A stretch of 64,000 bases of DNA, taken from assembly GCA_019787685.1 (NCBI GenBank), contig JAHNUO010000012.1, forward strand, positions 124,001 through 188,000. The letters run 5' to 3'. The position numbers and the translations under genes are program-made. Below are positions 1 through 12,641 of this stretch, one piece after another. Each line of letters starts with the position of its first letter. Position 1 is the stretch's first letter. This stretch comes from Chiua virens. Its lineage: Eukaryota; Basidiomycota; Agaricomycetes; Boletales; Boletaceae. The notes beneath the pieces are model-generated. The model had not been told where the DNA came from, did no database searches, and was given only the letters and a program-made list of their open reading frames with translations.

Positions 1-81
1 ATACATCGACAGTTAAGCGGCGGATAGGGAAATAGCACCAGTCCAACTTGAAGGAAACCTGCGTTCGCAAGGAGTCGCACA

Positions 82-772
82 TCAGAGCCGTAACGTCGAG
101 AAGGCGTCCGTCAGCGCGACGATATCGTACTCGCTGAAATCGACGCCGTAGTATAGCTGATCTTGGGCTTCGAAAAGGGCCAAGGCACGTATGACGCTCG
201 GAATGTGACCTGGAGGAATTTCTTGCCGCAATAGATTGTCACAACTGTCGCAAAGGGTGCTATCGGTGTCCTGTTTGAACCTGGTTAGAAACAGTAACTG
301 GGAGAGATCGGTAAAGCACATACACCAAAAAAGCTAGCGGACTGGTGTCCGTAGAACATGTTGATAGACGGCGAGTGAAAACGAGAGTCTAGTCGTCGCA
401 CACTGGGACGGGGAGGCCACGCCGCTGTTCCATTCGTCCGGACACTTCATCACCGGTATCTGATCGTTGACAAACGTGTCTTCCTCCAGGTATAGAGACG
501 TCTGAGGATCGTGCGGACAGAATTCGGTGATACTTCTGCTTCCTTGAAGTTTGCAGCCTATCCGCCAGTTCCACGAGAAGAGTACTCACGTCGCTTTCTG
601 ACCAAGGATTCTTGACATCGACAGGGGGTAACTGGTCCTTTCCCTCAGCTTGCCTGTATAGCCTTGAGACGAGAAAAGAAGGCAACCGCCAGCTATCCGA
701 TGCTGGGATGATTCCACTCTCGACGAGCCGCTGCGAAATAGGAACGAAGCAAAAAATGCCTGTGCTTGTCAT
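82..772 (-). CDS. unrecognised gene with 2-3 exons
   Basis: Two minus-strand open segments (772-389 and 321-82) look like exons of one gene starting at the ATG at 772. The first reads MTSTGIFCFVPISQ and continues as a mixed, soluble-looking sequence. Near 520 the coding-like sequence moves to another frame (motif CPDEWNSG), so an intron or frame change lies there. The last segment ends at 82 and contains CDSC. I do not recognise the family and see no signal peptide or membrane segment. It is divergent from the reductase gene at 983. Exon borders are uncertain. Confidence 0.35.
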
Positions 773-982
773 AAACAGCTGACAGAAGCGTCATGTCGAA
801 CTACGTCGGAGATGGATAGGTTGGCGGGATGAGAAGAGTCGAACGCGACGCGTTTGTATCACGTGTTAAAAAATCAACTCGGAATGTACATAAAGCCGGG
901 ATCTCCGGTGTTACCTGTTCACCATCTTTTATGCCAACCATGCCTGCCAGGCCTGTCGTTGCTCCCGTGGCGAAGTCAACCG
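773..982. promoter_or_regulatory. divergent intergenic region
   Basis: About 210 bp separates the start codon of the minus-strand gene at 772 from that of the dienoyl-CoA reductase at 983, so the two genes probably share a bidirectional promoter. No clear TATA box or known operator was found. Confidence 0.3.
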
Positions 983-2081
983 ATGTCTTCAGATCCGATA
1001 TTTTCGCAGGGAAAGGTCTTGTTCTGCACCGGAGGTGGGTCTGGGATATGCAAGTCGATGACAGAAGCCGTCGTACGTCCACTATCTAGTAATGAGCATG
1101 CAAGCTTACCCGTCGGTAAAAGATGAGACACGGAGCCAGCGCAGTCATCATAGGAAGAAAGTGAGTGCCACCGGGTACTTTCATTAGGTTGGAATGTCCC
1201 ATTGACCATATGTTAGCCTGGAGAGGCTCACCGAGAGCGCCAATGAACTTTCCCGGGCCACGGGCCGGACATGCATCCTCGCACAAGCCGACGTAAGACA
1301 CCCCGAACAACTCAAGGATGCAGTCGCGAAAACGATTGAAAAGTTTGGAAGAATTGATTTTGTCATCTGCGGCAAGTCCATCATTGCCATCTTCGCGTTC
1401 AACGTGTTGACAATACTCGTGGAGACAGGTGCCGCGGGCAATTTCCTCGCATCTATCGAGGGAATGTCAGAGAACGCGTTTAGAACTGTCATGGAAATTG
1501 ATACCGTATATCCGTTCTTCGTTTGTCCCCGTCCCAGGTCTAACCGGCGTCATAGATCGGAACATTCAACACTGTCAAGGCCACATTACCGTACATCCAG
1601 GCGTCGCTCGGCGCATACATTCATGTTAGCGCGACAGCTACACCACAAGGGTACCATTTGCATGTTTTCTTGTCCTCGCCTACTGATGGTCTTCGTGTTA
1701 GGCACGCCATACCAAGTTCATGTTTCAGCTGCCAAAGCTGGCGTGGACGCTCTCTCTGCGGTCCTAGCATTGGAGCAGGGTCCTCGAGGCATACGTTCAA
1801 ACGTCATCGCTCCGGGGCCCATTGGAAATACAGAAGGTACATCCCGACTCCGCAATCAATCAAGTGGCCAAGGCAGATCATACCCTCTGGGTCGCATCGG
1901 TCACTTGGACGATGTTGCCAATGCTGCCGTGTTTCTTTTCAGCGATGCGGCGTCTTATATAACTGGTCAGGTGATCCTCGTCGACGGGGGATTCGAACAC
2001 CTGAGAACTACTCAATTGCCTTACCCACAATCTGTCCTGGACCCTGATAGCATCAAGCATATGATCAAGTCCAGGCTTTGA
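983..2081 (+). CDS. peroxisomal 2,4-dienoyl-CoA reductase (SPS19-like SDR)
   Basis: NADPH-dependent short-chain reductase of unsaturated fatty acid beta-oxidation. Exons read as 983-1072, 1123-1160, 1217-1371, 1429-1505, 1556-1650 and 1702-2081, about 277 residues. Seen: the nucleotide-binding TGGGSGI motif near residue 15, then MRHGASAVIIGR, a YQVHVSAAKAG segment with the active-site lysine, the SNVIAPGPI loop, and ITGQVILVDGG near the end. The last three residues are SRL, a peroxisomal targeting signal. The intron at 1372-1428 begins GCAAGT (GC-AG). Oddity: the conserved SAT-LHHKG-TPYQ stretch changes frame by one base at about 1637, so the gene is either mildly broken, spliced in a way I cannot see, or carries an assembly indel. 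The start at 983 was chosen because the Rossmann fold begins there; in-frame ATGs upstream add no domain. Confidence 0.85.
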
Positions 2082-2327
2082 TTTTGTTCCGCGTCTGCCG
2101 CTTGTTATCGTGTTTTCCAATTCGTTCCGTTGACCAACCAATTAGAACAGTACACGAAAAGAAAACTAAGGCCTACTATGTACCTACTTTTCTTTTCAGC
2201 TGACACGACACAGCTTGCAAGCTAACGTTCTACGCCATATGAATTAGATCAATGTTTAGTCTATTCGACAATACTAACAACTACAACTCGGGATGTGCCA
2301 ACGATAATTGTCTTTGAGGGTTGCAGT

Positions 2328-3124
2328 CTAGTTGACGCTGACGCCGACCTTGATAACGATGTTCAAGATCAAGTCAACGATGCCAGTCACAAGCACGACA
2401 ACGGAGCCCTAAAACACCCGACACGGAAGCATTGACGAATACTTTGAGACAGCCGACGAGATCAAGGACAGCGTTCCTACATTGTTATTTTCCAGTCAGT
2501 CGTGACGGAAAACGCGAAGAACCGTGATGATTCTCACAGCAGGTTACCGATGTCGGTCTTGAGAGTTCCGACAATACCACCAGCGAGCGTCAAGATGATC
2601 GCAACCAAGGCATTCAGGACAGTGAGCACCAACTAATCAAATAACGGTCCGTTCAGCCGTCTCAGATTTCAGATGATGAAATGACACTCACAGTAAGGAG
2701 AGCATAGATGGCACCGCAGAGGTTCGTGAGATCTAGGCCAGACACGTCCTACCTTGACCGCTGCGTTAAGTTGCGAAACGCAGGTCGATACGGCGGCGGT
2801 GATTTTAACAACGACAACGGAGACATCGTCGGCGTTGGGGGTGCCTGAGCCTTGCTGGATGGAAGCTTCACGACGAGCATCAGAAGAGTGTCCAAAAGTG
2901 CCTACAGAGGGAGATGACTTACTCAGCTGGTCGCACAGAGGCTGGATTTCAGCAGTTGCGTTGGCGATGATGCTGATGATGGGCTGGAGAGGAGCATCAT
3001 TCCCGGTGCCAGCAGGGACACACGAAGGTGTCGAAACTGGGCTACTGCTGGTCACAGTAGGAGCGGCAGCGACAAAGCTAGCGGCAGCGAGAAGAAAAGC
3101 AGGGACAAAGGAAAGGACACGCAT
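2328..3124 (-). CDS. small secreted hydrophobic protein
   Basis: The protein begins MRVLSFVPAFLLAAASFVAA, a clear signal peptide with likely cleavage before AAPTV. A Ser/Thr/Pro-rich mature start follows, then exons with TNLCGAIYALL, LTLAGGIVGTLKTDIG, LDLVGCLKVFVN and LVTGIVDLILNIVIKVGVSVN ending at a TAG at 2328. Several short GT-AG introns are evident, for example a GTGAGA donor just after DIGNLL. Three or four cysteines are present, but the spacing is not a hydrophobin pattern. Two joins differ by one base from a clean reading frame. Family not recognised; secretion is inferred from the signal peptide. Confidence 0.55.
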
Positions 3125-3289
3125 TGTGAGCGAGCGAGGTGTAAAGAGTGACTGGTGTGTATCAGAGAAAAGGTGGGGTGTGAAAGCTAAAATACGGGAC
3201 AACTGGCGTTGGGCATGGCTACCTCCAGTCTTTATAGGTCTCCCAAAGATCTATGATCATGCCGTCTGACGTTTTCCAGTGTGTGAAGG

Positions 3290-4830
3290 ACTTACGGTTA
3301 AAATCTCGATTGGCGATGGAGTCGCAACCGTCGACATGTGATCGATCACAAACGAAGCTTAAAACGAAGCGACACGTCAACTTTGAGGACGCTCCGCGGG
3401 GCCAAATCTGAAGGTTTTGAGAAGCGACCTGCCCGTGCCCTTAGAGCAATAGTAGGCATCGAAGCGCAAGTTTGACAGATTTTCCAACAATATGAGTATC
3501 GAATTCCATAGCACACCTTGAGCAGAGGACGATACCGAGGCCTGCGGTACTGCAGCGTAACGTAGTCGTGGGATCGTGCCATTACCGAGCGCTCAGTCCC
3601 GCTGAGGACGGCCGACCAGAGTGGACCTTCTGACGTAGTAAACTATACCAATATGGCATTTGCGCGCCGCATCATTATTCTGTCAAGGGCACTCATTGAC
3701 CTGCATGTGAAACGAGATTTAATAACCTGCCAGTGAGAACATGATCAATGAATCAGAGCTCCATTTCAACAGCAATAGTCGTTACCATTTGTCGAAATAG
3801 CGAGAGGCCACAAGCGAGCCAATTTCAACTGATCACTCAGTGAAAGCTCAGATCAGTGACCACTTGACGACAGAGCGGAAAGTACCGGTAAAATATGTAC
3901 ATATCGCAGGGGCTGCCGAGTGACAGCAGTTTCAAAAACAAAGTAGATAGGCTGCGCAACCCCGTGGAGAAGGGAAAGAATGTGCTGGTCGCCGTCGCTG
4001 AAGGTTCATGACCGAACGCAGATTTCTCGCCAGTGTCTCCCCTGCAGGATTCGAGTGGGTGAGGTTTCAACTATATTCCAAAAGGGGATTACTGTACTCA
4101 CTTGTTAACTGGGACGGCGTTTAAGATAAAGTCGTTATGCCGCGGTTCTGTGGTGATCGAAAGTAAGGTCGACGAATCATGAACGGTTCCGTAAGGCTTT
4201 CCCTCTGAATCGGCCAAAAGAACCTGACACGTTGTGCAACAAAGGTCAAATTGAGACCGCATAGTACTCAGGCTACTAGCAAAGCGGTCTTTTAACGTTA
4301 TTGCTTGACAGCTCTTGGTGAACGGTTGCACAAGTATGTCATGGGTACCCTTAAATTGGTAGGGGGGTCGTACCTCGCGGCGCAGGCATGTAGCTGGTCG
4401 TGATGGGCCGTTTGAAGGGACGAAACATGATCGTTGCCTTCATTGTGAGGATGGCATAATCCTTACATTGAAGAGCTGTGGTTGTCGGGGGACAGCCGCC
4501 GAGATATGAGCAGCGCTGAGCGCTGATTGCTCGATCGAAGATCAAATACTGGGCGTTCCAAGAACCATTGAAATGCAGTGGCTGATTCGCAGTGCGCACC
4601 GCCCAGTTCATCGTGGTTGATGATCACGGTGTGTGAGCCGTAGAGTCGGCGCAGACGCGTCACGCGGCGCCGCCTTCCACTGCCTCTTCCCACCAGAACG
4701 AACAAAATGACGAGAACGTCGGTTACGCGTTTCACCGTAACCCACATTTTCAAACTCTACGATCCACTCTACGACCCGGGGCTGAGCGTCGCATCCTGAG
4801 TGTGTTCGTCTTCCAAGTTACACCGCACAA
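3290..4830. other. no gene firmly supported
   Basis: Several 70-100 codon minus-strand ORFs (4753-4463, 4611-4351, 4331-4098, 4070-3837) could be exons of one unrecognised gene, since GTAAG- and GTACG-like donors occur between them. None carries a motif I recognise and the frames compete. Nothing is assigned here. Confidence 0.3.
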
Positions 4831-4835
4831 CGTCC

Positions 4836-5776
4836 ATGCACGTTCTCGTCACAGGCGCAACCGGGTTCATAGGCAAGCATGTCCTGCTCAGCGCGTTGCT
4901 CGACAACAGAGTTAGCAAAGTGACCGTCATTGGACGACAGCCGCCGTCGCTCGATGGAAAACACATGGAGGAGGCGAAGACGGCCATTGTTCAGAAACTC
5001 AACATCATCACACGGGAAGACCTCTCTGTTTGGGATTACGAACAGGATACCGAACTCGTCTCGGCGCTTGCAGATTGCAGGGCGTGTATCTGGTACGAGT
5101 CCATCCTCACTGCGCGATTGCACACTCTTATGGCTGTTTTAGGTGCGTAGGGGGTAAAGCCAACGATTTCGCCACGCCTGAAGAATTTGAACGTGTGTCG
5201 TACACCTTTACGCTGAACGCGGCCCGTTTCCTCTCCAAACTTGTCCAATCACAATCTCAAGATGCACAGGCCGACCATCCAGTCCAACCCCTTCGTTTCT
5301 GCTACTGCAGCGGCAAGTGGGCCAATCGGGATGGTACAGCCGGAAATGGCGTGTTCGTATACGAAGCGCAGACACGAAATATGAAGGCAAGTCTCGGCCA
5401 AACTTTGCAAGCATCTCACAAATGAGTGATGACGATGACTTGCTTTCCCTTTTCACTTTTAAAGGGACGCGTCGAGGCTGCCTTGTTATCAATGGCATCT
5501 CAGTCGAACGGCAAGATGGTCACCTACATCTTTAGACCCGGTGGGGTCATTTCACGTACAACCATCACCTCTCTCGGTGGAATCGCTTCTACGGTGGCGT
5601 CTGCCGGGCTCCGCATCATGCCCTCGATCGTCATCAATGTAGAACGTGTAGCTAGGGTGTTGGTGGATGCATCGGTGGGTATCCGGATCGAGTGGCAGCG
5701 CCAAGGGCCGGGTGGTGAAAAGGATACGTGGGAGAGTGATGACATTGTTTCCTGGTCCCTGGGACTGGGTGTATGA
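4836..5776 (+). CDS. NAD(P)-binding Rossmann protein, FMP52/HTATIP2-like
   Basis: Three exons (4836-5092, 5143-5386, 5465-5776) give 270 residues. The N-terminus MHVLVTGATGFIGKHV is the dinucleotide-binding glycine motif of atypical SDR proteins, followed by VSKVTVIGR. Exon 2 carries FCYCSGKWAN and a YEAQTRNMKGRVEAAL helix that fits the active-site tyrosine/lysine region only loosely. The C-terminus is IEWQRQGPGG to a GLGV end. The second intron (5387-5464) starts GCAAGT, a GC-AG intron. Similar small fungal reductases are linked to mitochondria or stress, but substrate and location cannot be told here. No targeting signal is evident. Confidence 0.75.
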
Positions 5777-5893
5777 TTCCGAAAGCTGAGCCCTTTTTAT
5801 TTGTTTGCCGATCTAATGGATTATTTGTAAGGTGTAGAGCTGGGGACGTGTTCGATATAGTTCGCTACAATGTTTTATTACATACATACTCAC

Positions 5894-7170
5894 TCAATTA
5901 TGCCCGAACAGTGACTTTGCTTCCAAGAAGTGAAGTGTCCCTTTAGTGCCGACTTTTCTCAAAGACCGATGTGGAATCCATTCCTCGAATGGTGCCTTGC
6001 AGCTCTCCCGAAGCTGTCCGACAGCGTCATGGAGTGCTCGTGCCGCTTCTCGAGTGCCGCACGTCACTTCCCAAGAGTCGCTCGTACACATCCCTCGCCA
6101 CAAGTGGCGCAACCCGATCACTAATCGACCACATCGTCCCAATAACACCCCCATACCTCGCAAACAACATCCCCGCCGCGATATGAATCGCCTCGTCCGA
6201 AAGATCCTCGCTCCCCATCGCCGTCTGGCACGCCAAGAGAAACGTGAGCCCTCCGGGGGAACGGGACAGCGCGATGATGTCGGAGAGCTTGAGTCGCCGT
6301 TTGTCTGCTAGACAGAGTCCGCTCTAGGTGGCGTTCCGGGCTTCTTGGATCCCGTGGCATGCGATGGAGTTCTTCGTCAGCGCGAGCACTTCCTCGACTG
6401 CTCCTACGGCTGGTTCGGAGAGGAACTGTGAAGTTTGTGCTGGATGACAATTCCTGATTACCGTCTTGATGTGTTCCAACTCCTCGTCTACACCTGGAAG
6501 TTGGGAAAGACCATCCGAGAGGGCCCGGGGTTGCCGGACCGCCAAACGCGCAGAATACCATGAGATCCCTTATCGGATGTGGGACAGGACGTGAGGATGC
6601 TGAGGGTAGGGATGTATGACGAGACCACGAAATCGGACACCTTGTATCCAGGTTTCCAAAAACTGCGGGCTATAAAGTCCAGCTGCATATGGGTAGAACC
6701 CAAACGATCCAGTGGGACACCAAAAGATGCGTGACAAGTTTCCTGGGGTCTGTTCAAGAACATAAACAAGATACGAATTCAGGTAAGATCGCGTCGCGTA
6801 CAAATATCGCTAGAGCATCCAGGACTGGTTTGACCACACCGCTCCACAGTATGGATAAAAGGGAATCCCAGCTGATCTGCCGGTTTGATGCACATTGGCC
6901 CTCTCTTTCGGCAGGATTTGGGTCACGAACGGTTCCCAACAAATCCTTCACCATGTTTTGAAAACCCTTCGATCGGCCAAGTGTAATAGTAGGAAGTGGT
7001 ACGTGAAGGACGTTCTCCACGTCTGCGAGAATGATCAATGCATCTCAGCGGCTTTCTGCAGCGTTGAGGATGACCACCGGTCCAGAGTGTGCAGACCCAC
7101 GAAATTGAGAGAATTCTTTGTGAAGCAAAAACGTGTTGTCGGTAGGTGCGAGGCCTCCCTAAGGTCCAGA
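5894..7170 (-). pseudogene. degenerate CHAT-domain copy
   Basis: This stretch matches the last third of the intact TPR-CHAT gene downstream of it, on the same strand. Recognisable pieces in order are FTKNSLNF, LADVENVLHVPLP, DLLGTVRDPNP, IFWCPTGSFGFYPYAAG, ELEHIKTVIRN, IACHGIQEA, ACQTAMGSEDLSDEAIH, GMLFARYGGVIGTMWSISD and APFEEWIPH. They fall in at least three frames with stops between them. About five residues (DWVHF in the intact gene) are lost just before the ACHG histidine motif. It has no TPR part. It looks like a tandem partial duplication that has decayed. Confidence 0.75.
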
Positions 7171-7517
7171 CTTGAAGGTGGGTCCAAGTGCTTCTGCAGG
7201 TACATACTAGTAGTGATCTTGATTTTCATTTTCTCAAGAGTTGTTATGTAAATGCGGAATTCTTATCGTGCACACCCCAATCCTGGGTCTGAAGGAAGTG
7301 AACCTCGTATGTCATTCCAAGTTACACTGATCATATTCAGCGAGATTGAGTCCGAGGAAACTCTCAAACTCCATGAGTTTACTGAACATCTCCCGGGTAT
7401 CTCCCTGACGATCAGTAGATGATCTCTAACTTGAAAGTGTGCTCGATATTCCCAGTCCACACATGACTCAGGACAAAGGTAACTAAGAGAATATAACACA
7501 TCAACAGCTCGCTGAGT

Positions 7518-10500
7518 CTAAAGACCAACGTGGATGAACGGGATCCATGCTCCAAACGGCACCTCGCCGCTCTCTCTCAGACATCCAACTGCATCATGCA
7601 ACGCGCGTGCCGCCTGTCGATAATCCATCGACAACGTCCCACCCTCCAAGAGCCGTTCGTATACCTGCTTCGCCACACCAGGTGCAAGCCGATCGCTAAT
7701 CGCCCACATCGTCCCAACCACACCCCCATACCCCGCAAACAACATCCCCGCGGCGGTATGGATAGCCTCGTCCGACAGGGGCTCGTCCCCCATCGCTGTC
7801 TGGCAGGCAGAGAGAAAGGCAAGCCCACCGTGAGTGCGGTGCCGCGACAGCGCCATGATATCAGACAAGCGCAAACGGCATCCGTCGGCGAGGCAGAGTC
7901 CGCTCTGCGTAGGGGTCTGTGCGTCCTGGATTCCGTGGCACGCAAAGTGCACCCAGTCTGCGTGGCGCATCAGGCCGAGTACTTCTTCCACTGTACCAGT
8001 CGAAGACTCTAGGAGAGTGACTCGTACAGGTCGACTCGAAGCATCCCTGATGATCGTTCTAATATACTCCAACTCGGCATGTACCCCTGGAAGTGGCGAT
8101 TGTCCATCTGATGGTGGCTGACCGACAGCGAGGAGGCAGAGAGTTTCGCTTGGTTCCATGTGAGAGTCGGGCGCAGATGCAAGAATATTCAGAGTCGGAA
8201 TGTATGACGAGACGACGAAATCAAAGACCTTGTACCCAAGATTCGAATACTGAGTACCATAAAGACCAGCCGCATGAATGGGGAGAAACATGAACGGCCC
8301 CGTGGGACACCAAAATAGGCGTGACAGATCCCCTGGCGTCTGTCAACACGGGCAGAAAATTAATCGGATGTAAACCAGCTCAAATGAGGCCACGTACCGA
8401 CAAACCCAACGCATTCAGAACCGGTCTGACGACACAGTTCCACAGCACTGATAGGAGGGACTCCCAGTTAATCTGCGCCTGTGGTGCACTTTGGCCCTCC
8501 CTCTTGTCGCACCTTTTAACACGATTGGGACCTAACAGTTCCTTCACCGTGTTCTGGAGACCCTTGGTTCGCCCAAGAGTGACATCAGGGAGAGGTATGT
8601 GCATGACATCCTCCACATCCATACGAATAATCAATGCGTCGCAGCGGCTTTCAGCAGCGTTAAGGATGACCACCGGTCCGAACCGCGCTGAAGCACAGAG
8701 CTGAGCAAACTCTTTGTGGAGGAGAAATCGCTCAAATCCAGGCAATGCTCGGATCTCGCGTAAGAGATTGTCTCGCTCAATGGCACACTTCCGGTGCTCG
8801 TTCACAGCAAGGTCCAACGACGTCACACTCCCAGTCTGTTCCAATTGCAACAACAAGGATTGTTCGCGAGCTGCTCCGGCGTGCTCGAGTGCGATAGACA
8901 ACTCCTGAAGTCGACGGGCATGAGCGGGATACACAGCCGAAAGCGCTTCGGATGAACTGCGAAGCTGAAACAACTCCCCCCACACGATGGACCGTCCTTG
9001 CTCGAGCCACTCCACTGCTGTTTTGACTTGTCCCGAGTCAAGTGCCGCCGCCGCCGCATCCCGGACCACATCGGTACCTCGGAGAAGAGTCCGATAACGG
9101 CTAGGAATGGACAAACCTATCCATGCGAGCTGAGGGAGTAGATCTATTGAAACGGAATATGCATGAAGGAGTGTGTGATGACGTAGGAGACGGGCACACG
9201 AAATCCAAGTCTGTGAGGCACGAAAGCGAACAGCGATGGGGCCAGTGGAGGCACAGGCAGCACATGAGGACAGTGATACTGCTTGTTCGAGATCGTTTGA
9301 CTCCCCAAGGCGATCGAAACGAGCAACAAAGAAATCGGCAAGGCTATTTTGATAGCTGGGCTTGTCAGGGTGACCTTCGGGAACGAGATGGATAACATCT
9401 TTATACATCGAAATTGCTTCCTCGAGGTCACTCAGTTCCCCAAAGTGTTTGAACCGAAAGAAGAAGGATTGGGCAAGATTGTTTAGACAGTTGGACTTGT
9501 CAGGGTGACCTTCAGGGATGAGGCCAACAACTTTCCTAAGTATCGAAGTTGCTTCTTTGAGGTCAGTTGGTCCCTTGAGGTGCTCGAATCGAGTGAGGAT
9601 AGAGTTGGCAAGGGAGTTGAGACGGCCGGGCTTTTCAGGGTGACCATCAGGAGTGAGATCAGAGGCTTCTCTGAACTTGTATACTACTTGATCGAGGTCG
9701 TTCAGATCCCCGGAACGCTGAAAAAGTTTTCCAAGACAATGTGCCAGGCTGACGATATAAGTGGGTTTATCAGGGTGACCTTCAGGTGCGAGATCAACGG
9801 CATCTGAGGCCCTCGAAATTGCACGTTCGAGGTCACGCTGCTCTCCGAGGAGCTCGAGACGAGCTCTGAAGGCACAAGAGAGATTTGCTAGAAGGCTCGG
9901 CTTGTCGAGGTGACCTTCAGGGGTGAGGTCAATAGCGGCCTCGTACCTCGAAATGGCCTCCTCGAGGTCACTCAACTGTCCAAGGCGGTGGAAACGAGTG
10001 AAAAAGGAATTTGCCAGGTTGTTGGTTTGGCTTCGTTCGTTAGGGTGACCTTTGGGAGTCAGGTCAACTGCACTTCTGTGTCTTGAAATGGCTTGCTCCA
10101 GGTCGTTCAGTTCCCCGAGACGGTCGAAACGAGTACGATATAGGTTGGCAAGGTTGTTCAGACGACTAGGTCTCTCAGGATGACCCTCTGGTGTGAGGTC
10201 TACAACATTATTGGATAATGAAATTGCTTCCTGGAGGTTCCTCAGCTCCCCGAAGCGTCCAAAAAGAGTGTGAAAGGAGATGGCGAGGTTGTTGAGACGG
10301 TCGAGTTTAGCAAGGTGTCCTTCAGGAGTGAGGTTCACTGCGTCCCTATAAATCATATTTGCTTGCTCGAGGTCACTTGGGTCACCGAAGCGCTCGAAAC
10401 GAACGACAATGGAGCTGGCAAGGTTGTCGAGACAACTAGGTCTTTCGTGGTGACCCTCCGGAGTGAGGAAGACGGCTTCCCTGGACCTCGAGATCGCTTC

Positions 10501-11865
10501 CTCAAGATCGCTTATCTTCCCGAGGAGTGTGAAACGTATCCTGAGAGAATATGAGATGTTTTTCAGTCGGCTGGGCTTCTCTGGATGATTATCAGGAGTA
10601 AGGTCGAGAGTCTCCCTGAACCTGGAAATTGCTTCCTCGAGGCTACTCATGTCCTTGAAGCGATCAAAGCGATCTTTAAGAGAGTGGGCGAGGCTATTGA
10701 GACAATCATGCCTGCCGGGTTGATCTTCAGGAGTGAGATCAACAACCTTCTTGAGCAACGAGATGCCTTCTTCAAGGTCACCAAGCTTCCCTAGATGCTC
10801 AAAACGAGCGCGGAAGCAGGTGGCAAGGTTCCTGAGACAAGTGGCGAGTTCAGCATGACCTTCAGGGGTCAGAACGAGTACATCCTGGTACCTCGAGAGG
10901 GCTAACTCGAGGTCGTTGAAGTCTTTCAGACGCTCGAAACGAGAGAAAAGGAAACGGGCGAGGTTGCTTAATCGTTTCAGCTTGTTGACGTGATCTTCAG
11001 GGGTGAGATCAACAGCTTGTGTGGACATCGAAATTGCTTGCTCGAGATCCGTCAGTTTTCCAACCTGCCGGAAACGGACGAAGAGCGAGTCGGCGAGATT
11101 GTTGAGACAAGTAGGTTTCATGGAGTGACGTCTAGGAGTGAGCTCGACTGCATCCCTGTACCTCGCAATCGCCGTCTCTAGATCACTCAGCTCTCCCAGT
11201 CGCTCAAAACGAGCCCGGATTGAGCCAGCGAGGTTGTGTATATGCTTGGGCTTGTCGACATGCCCGTCAGGGGTGAGGTCGACAACATCCGTTCTCATTG
11301 AAATCGCTTGTTCGAGGTCATCTAGTTCCCCGAAACGTTCAAAGCGAGTACCGAAGGAATTTGCGAGTTCGATTAGATACTCGGGTTTGTCAGGGTGGCC
11401 TTCAGGGACCAGTTCAGCAGCACTCTTCAACCGCGAAGTCGCATTTTCAAGATCACTAAGCTCGCCGAGATGTTCAAAGCGAGTGAGAAGTGCACAGGCA
11501 AGGTTTTTGAGACGGGTGGGTGTGCTGGAATGGCCTTCTGGGGTAAGATCAACCGCGCGCGAGTGCCAGGAAATTGCTTGGTCGAGGTCATTCAGATCCC
11601 TGAGTCGCTCGAATCGATGTTGCAATGCAATACCGAGAGTTGTCATCCCTATAAGGTATCGGCGATCTGAAACTGAGGTGGAACGCAGGACCGCTTCCAG
11701 AGAGGATATTGCCCGTTGGTTATCAGCGAGATCTTTAGACAGTAGGAAGCGGCGCATCGACAAGATACTCAGAGCCCAGGAATTTCCTGCCTCCAAGTCC
11801 GACTTGGATTTCTCCTCTACGGATGACTGGTCATTCTCCGCCGCAGCATGACCTTGGTTAGCCAT
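7518..11865 (-). CDS. TPR-CHAT protein (caspase-like peptidase family)
   Basis: Two exons (11865-8398 and 8339-7518, intron GTACGT..CAG) encode about 1,429 residues. After a short acidic head, residues about 60-880 are a run of about 17 units of roughly 51 residues, each ending like LTPEGHPDKP and then LNNLA..RFERLGELSDLEEAIS, a tetratricopeptide-type helical array. The CHAT domain fills about residues 1040-1429, with the histidine in VHFACHG (His about 1291) and the cysteine in SACQTA (Cys about 1335), the expected catalytic pair. In the family CHAT is a clan CD peptidase fold related to caspases and separase; TPRs are thought to sense a partner. Substrate unknown. A broken copy lies just downstream, and C2-like and WD40 genes follow upstream on the same strand. 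The gene looks intact. Confidence 0.9.
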
Positions 11866-11945
11866 GTCTGCTTGCTGGCCGCGGTACTCTGTGATGGACT
11901 ATGTACATACAGACTTCGATAAGACGAGATGACACTTGGTTGAAA

Positions 11946-12641
11946 TCAACTACTCACGCAACGACTTTCGGGGACCCTTGACACCAATATATCGCTGCAC
12001 TTGCGTTCCCGTTGTGCGACAGTCACCCAAAGTGACGAACACGGGGAAGTAACTGCTAAGTTGTGAACGCCTAGCACAACGCATAAAATAATGCCATACT
12101 CACAAAGGTCTCTTGTGCTGTAATTGAGCAGTTGTTCTACTGTAACTATCGACCCTCGGAATGGCTCCCCATCACCGAAAGTAGACCGGGACTCGGTTGC
12201 GCAAATCTTTAGACAAATGGTGGTCAAGGGATCAGATGGTCTACGAAGAATGTGAGGATATACGACAGCGGCAGAACAGAATTCTCACATTGGGATGGAC
12301 GTCTCCCATTGGACGACATCATCATTCACTGAAGCAGGCTTGTTTTCGGTTCTCCACTCGCGTCCACTGTACTGCACGGTAACGTAAAAACTAGGAGGGA
12401 TCGGTCTTAGACTCGGACCAGGAACAATACCCGTTGCCCGTATACCTGCTCTCCCATTAATAATACGTGAACCACGCAGCAAACCAAACCTCGTACGCGT
12501 GATAACCACTTCGTTCTCATCTGAGAGTGCTCCGGAGACTGAAGAGGGCTCATCCTCAAGCTGCTCCAAGGGTCCAGGATTCGCTTTGTTTCCTTCATGG
12601 TGTTCCGCGCAATCGTGAGTTGGAATGGGTTGTAGTACCAC
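11946..12641 (-). CDS. C2-like domain protein
   Basis: Three exons (12641-12289, 12240-12104, 12055-11946) with clean GTGAG..TAG introns join in frame. The reading is NEVVITRTRFGLLRG, then FYVTVQYSGREWRTENKPAS, DDVVQWETSIPIPSDPL, TICLKICATESRSTFG and GSIVTVEQLLNYSTRD. The pattern of beta strands (YVTVQ, VVQWE, ICLKIC) resembles the C2-like N-terminal domain that heads many agaric WD40 and NLR-like proteins. The true start may lie upstream of 12641, and the last exon has two possible frames. No calcium-binding aspartates are clear. Membrane or partner binding is inferred from the fold only. Confidence 0.5.

Noticed and set aside
1986..2000. A tRNA-like T-loop word (GGGGATTCGAACACC)
   Set aside because: It lies in the DGGFEHL codons of the reductase and no acceptor or anticodon arms pair around it.
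8380..11851. Plus-strand ORFs across the TPR region (for example 11138-11851)
   Set aside because: They are shadows of the repeat codons of the minus-strand TPR-CHAT gene.
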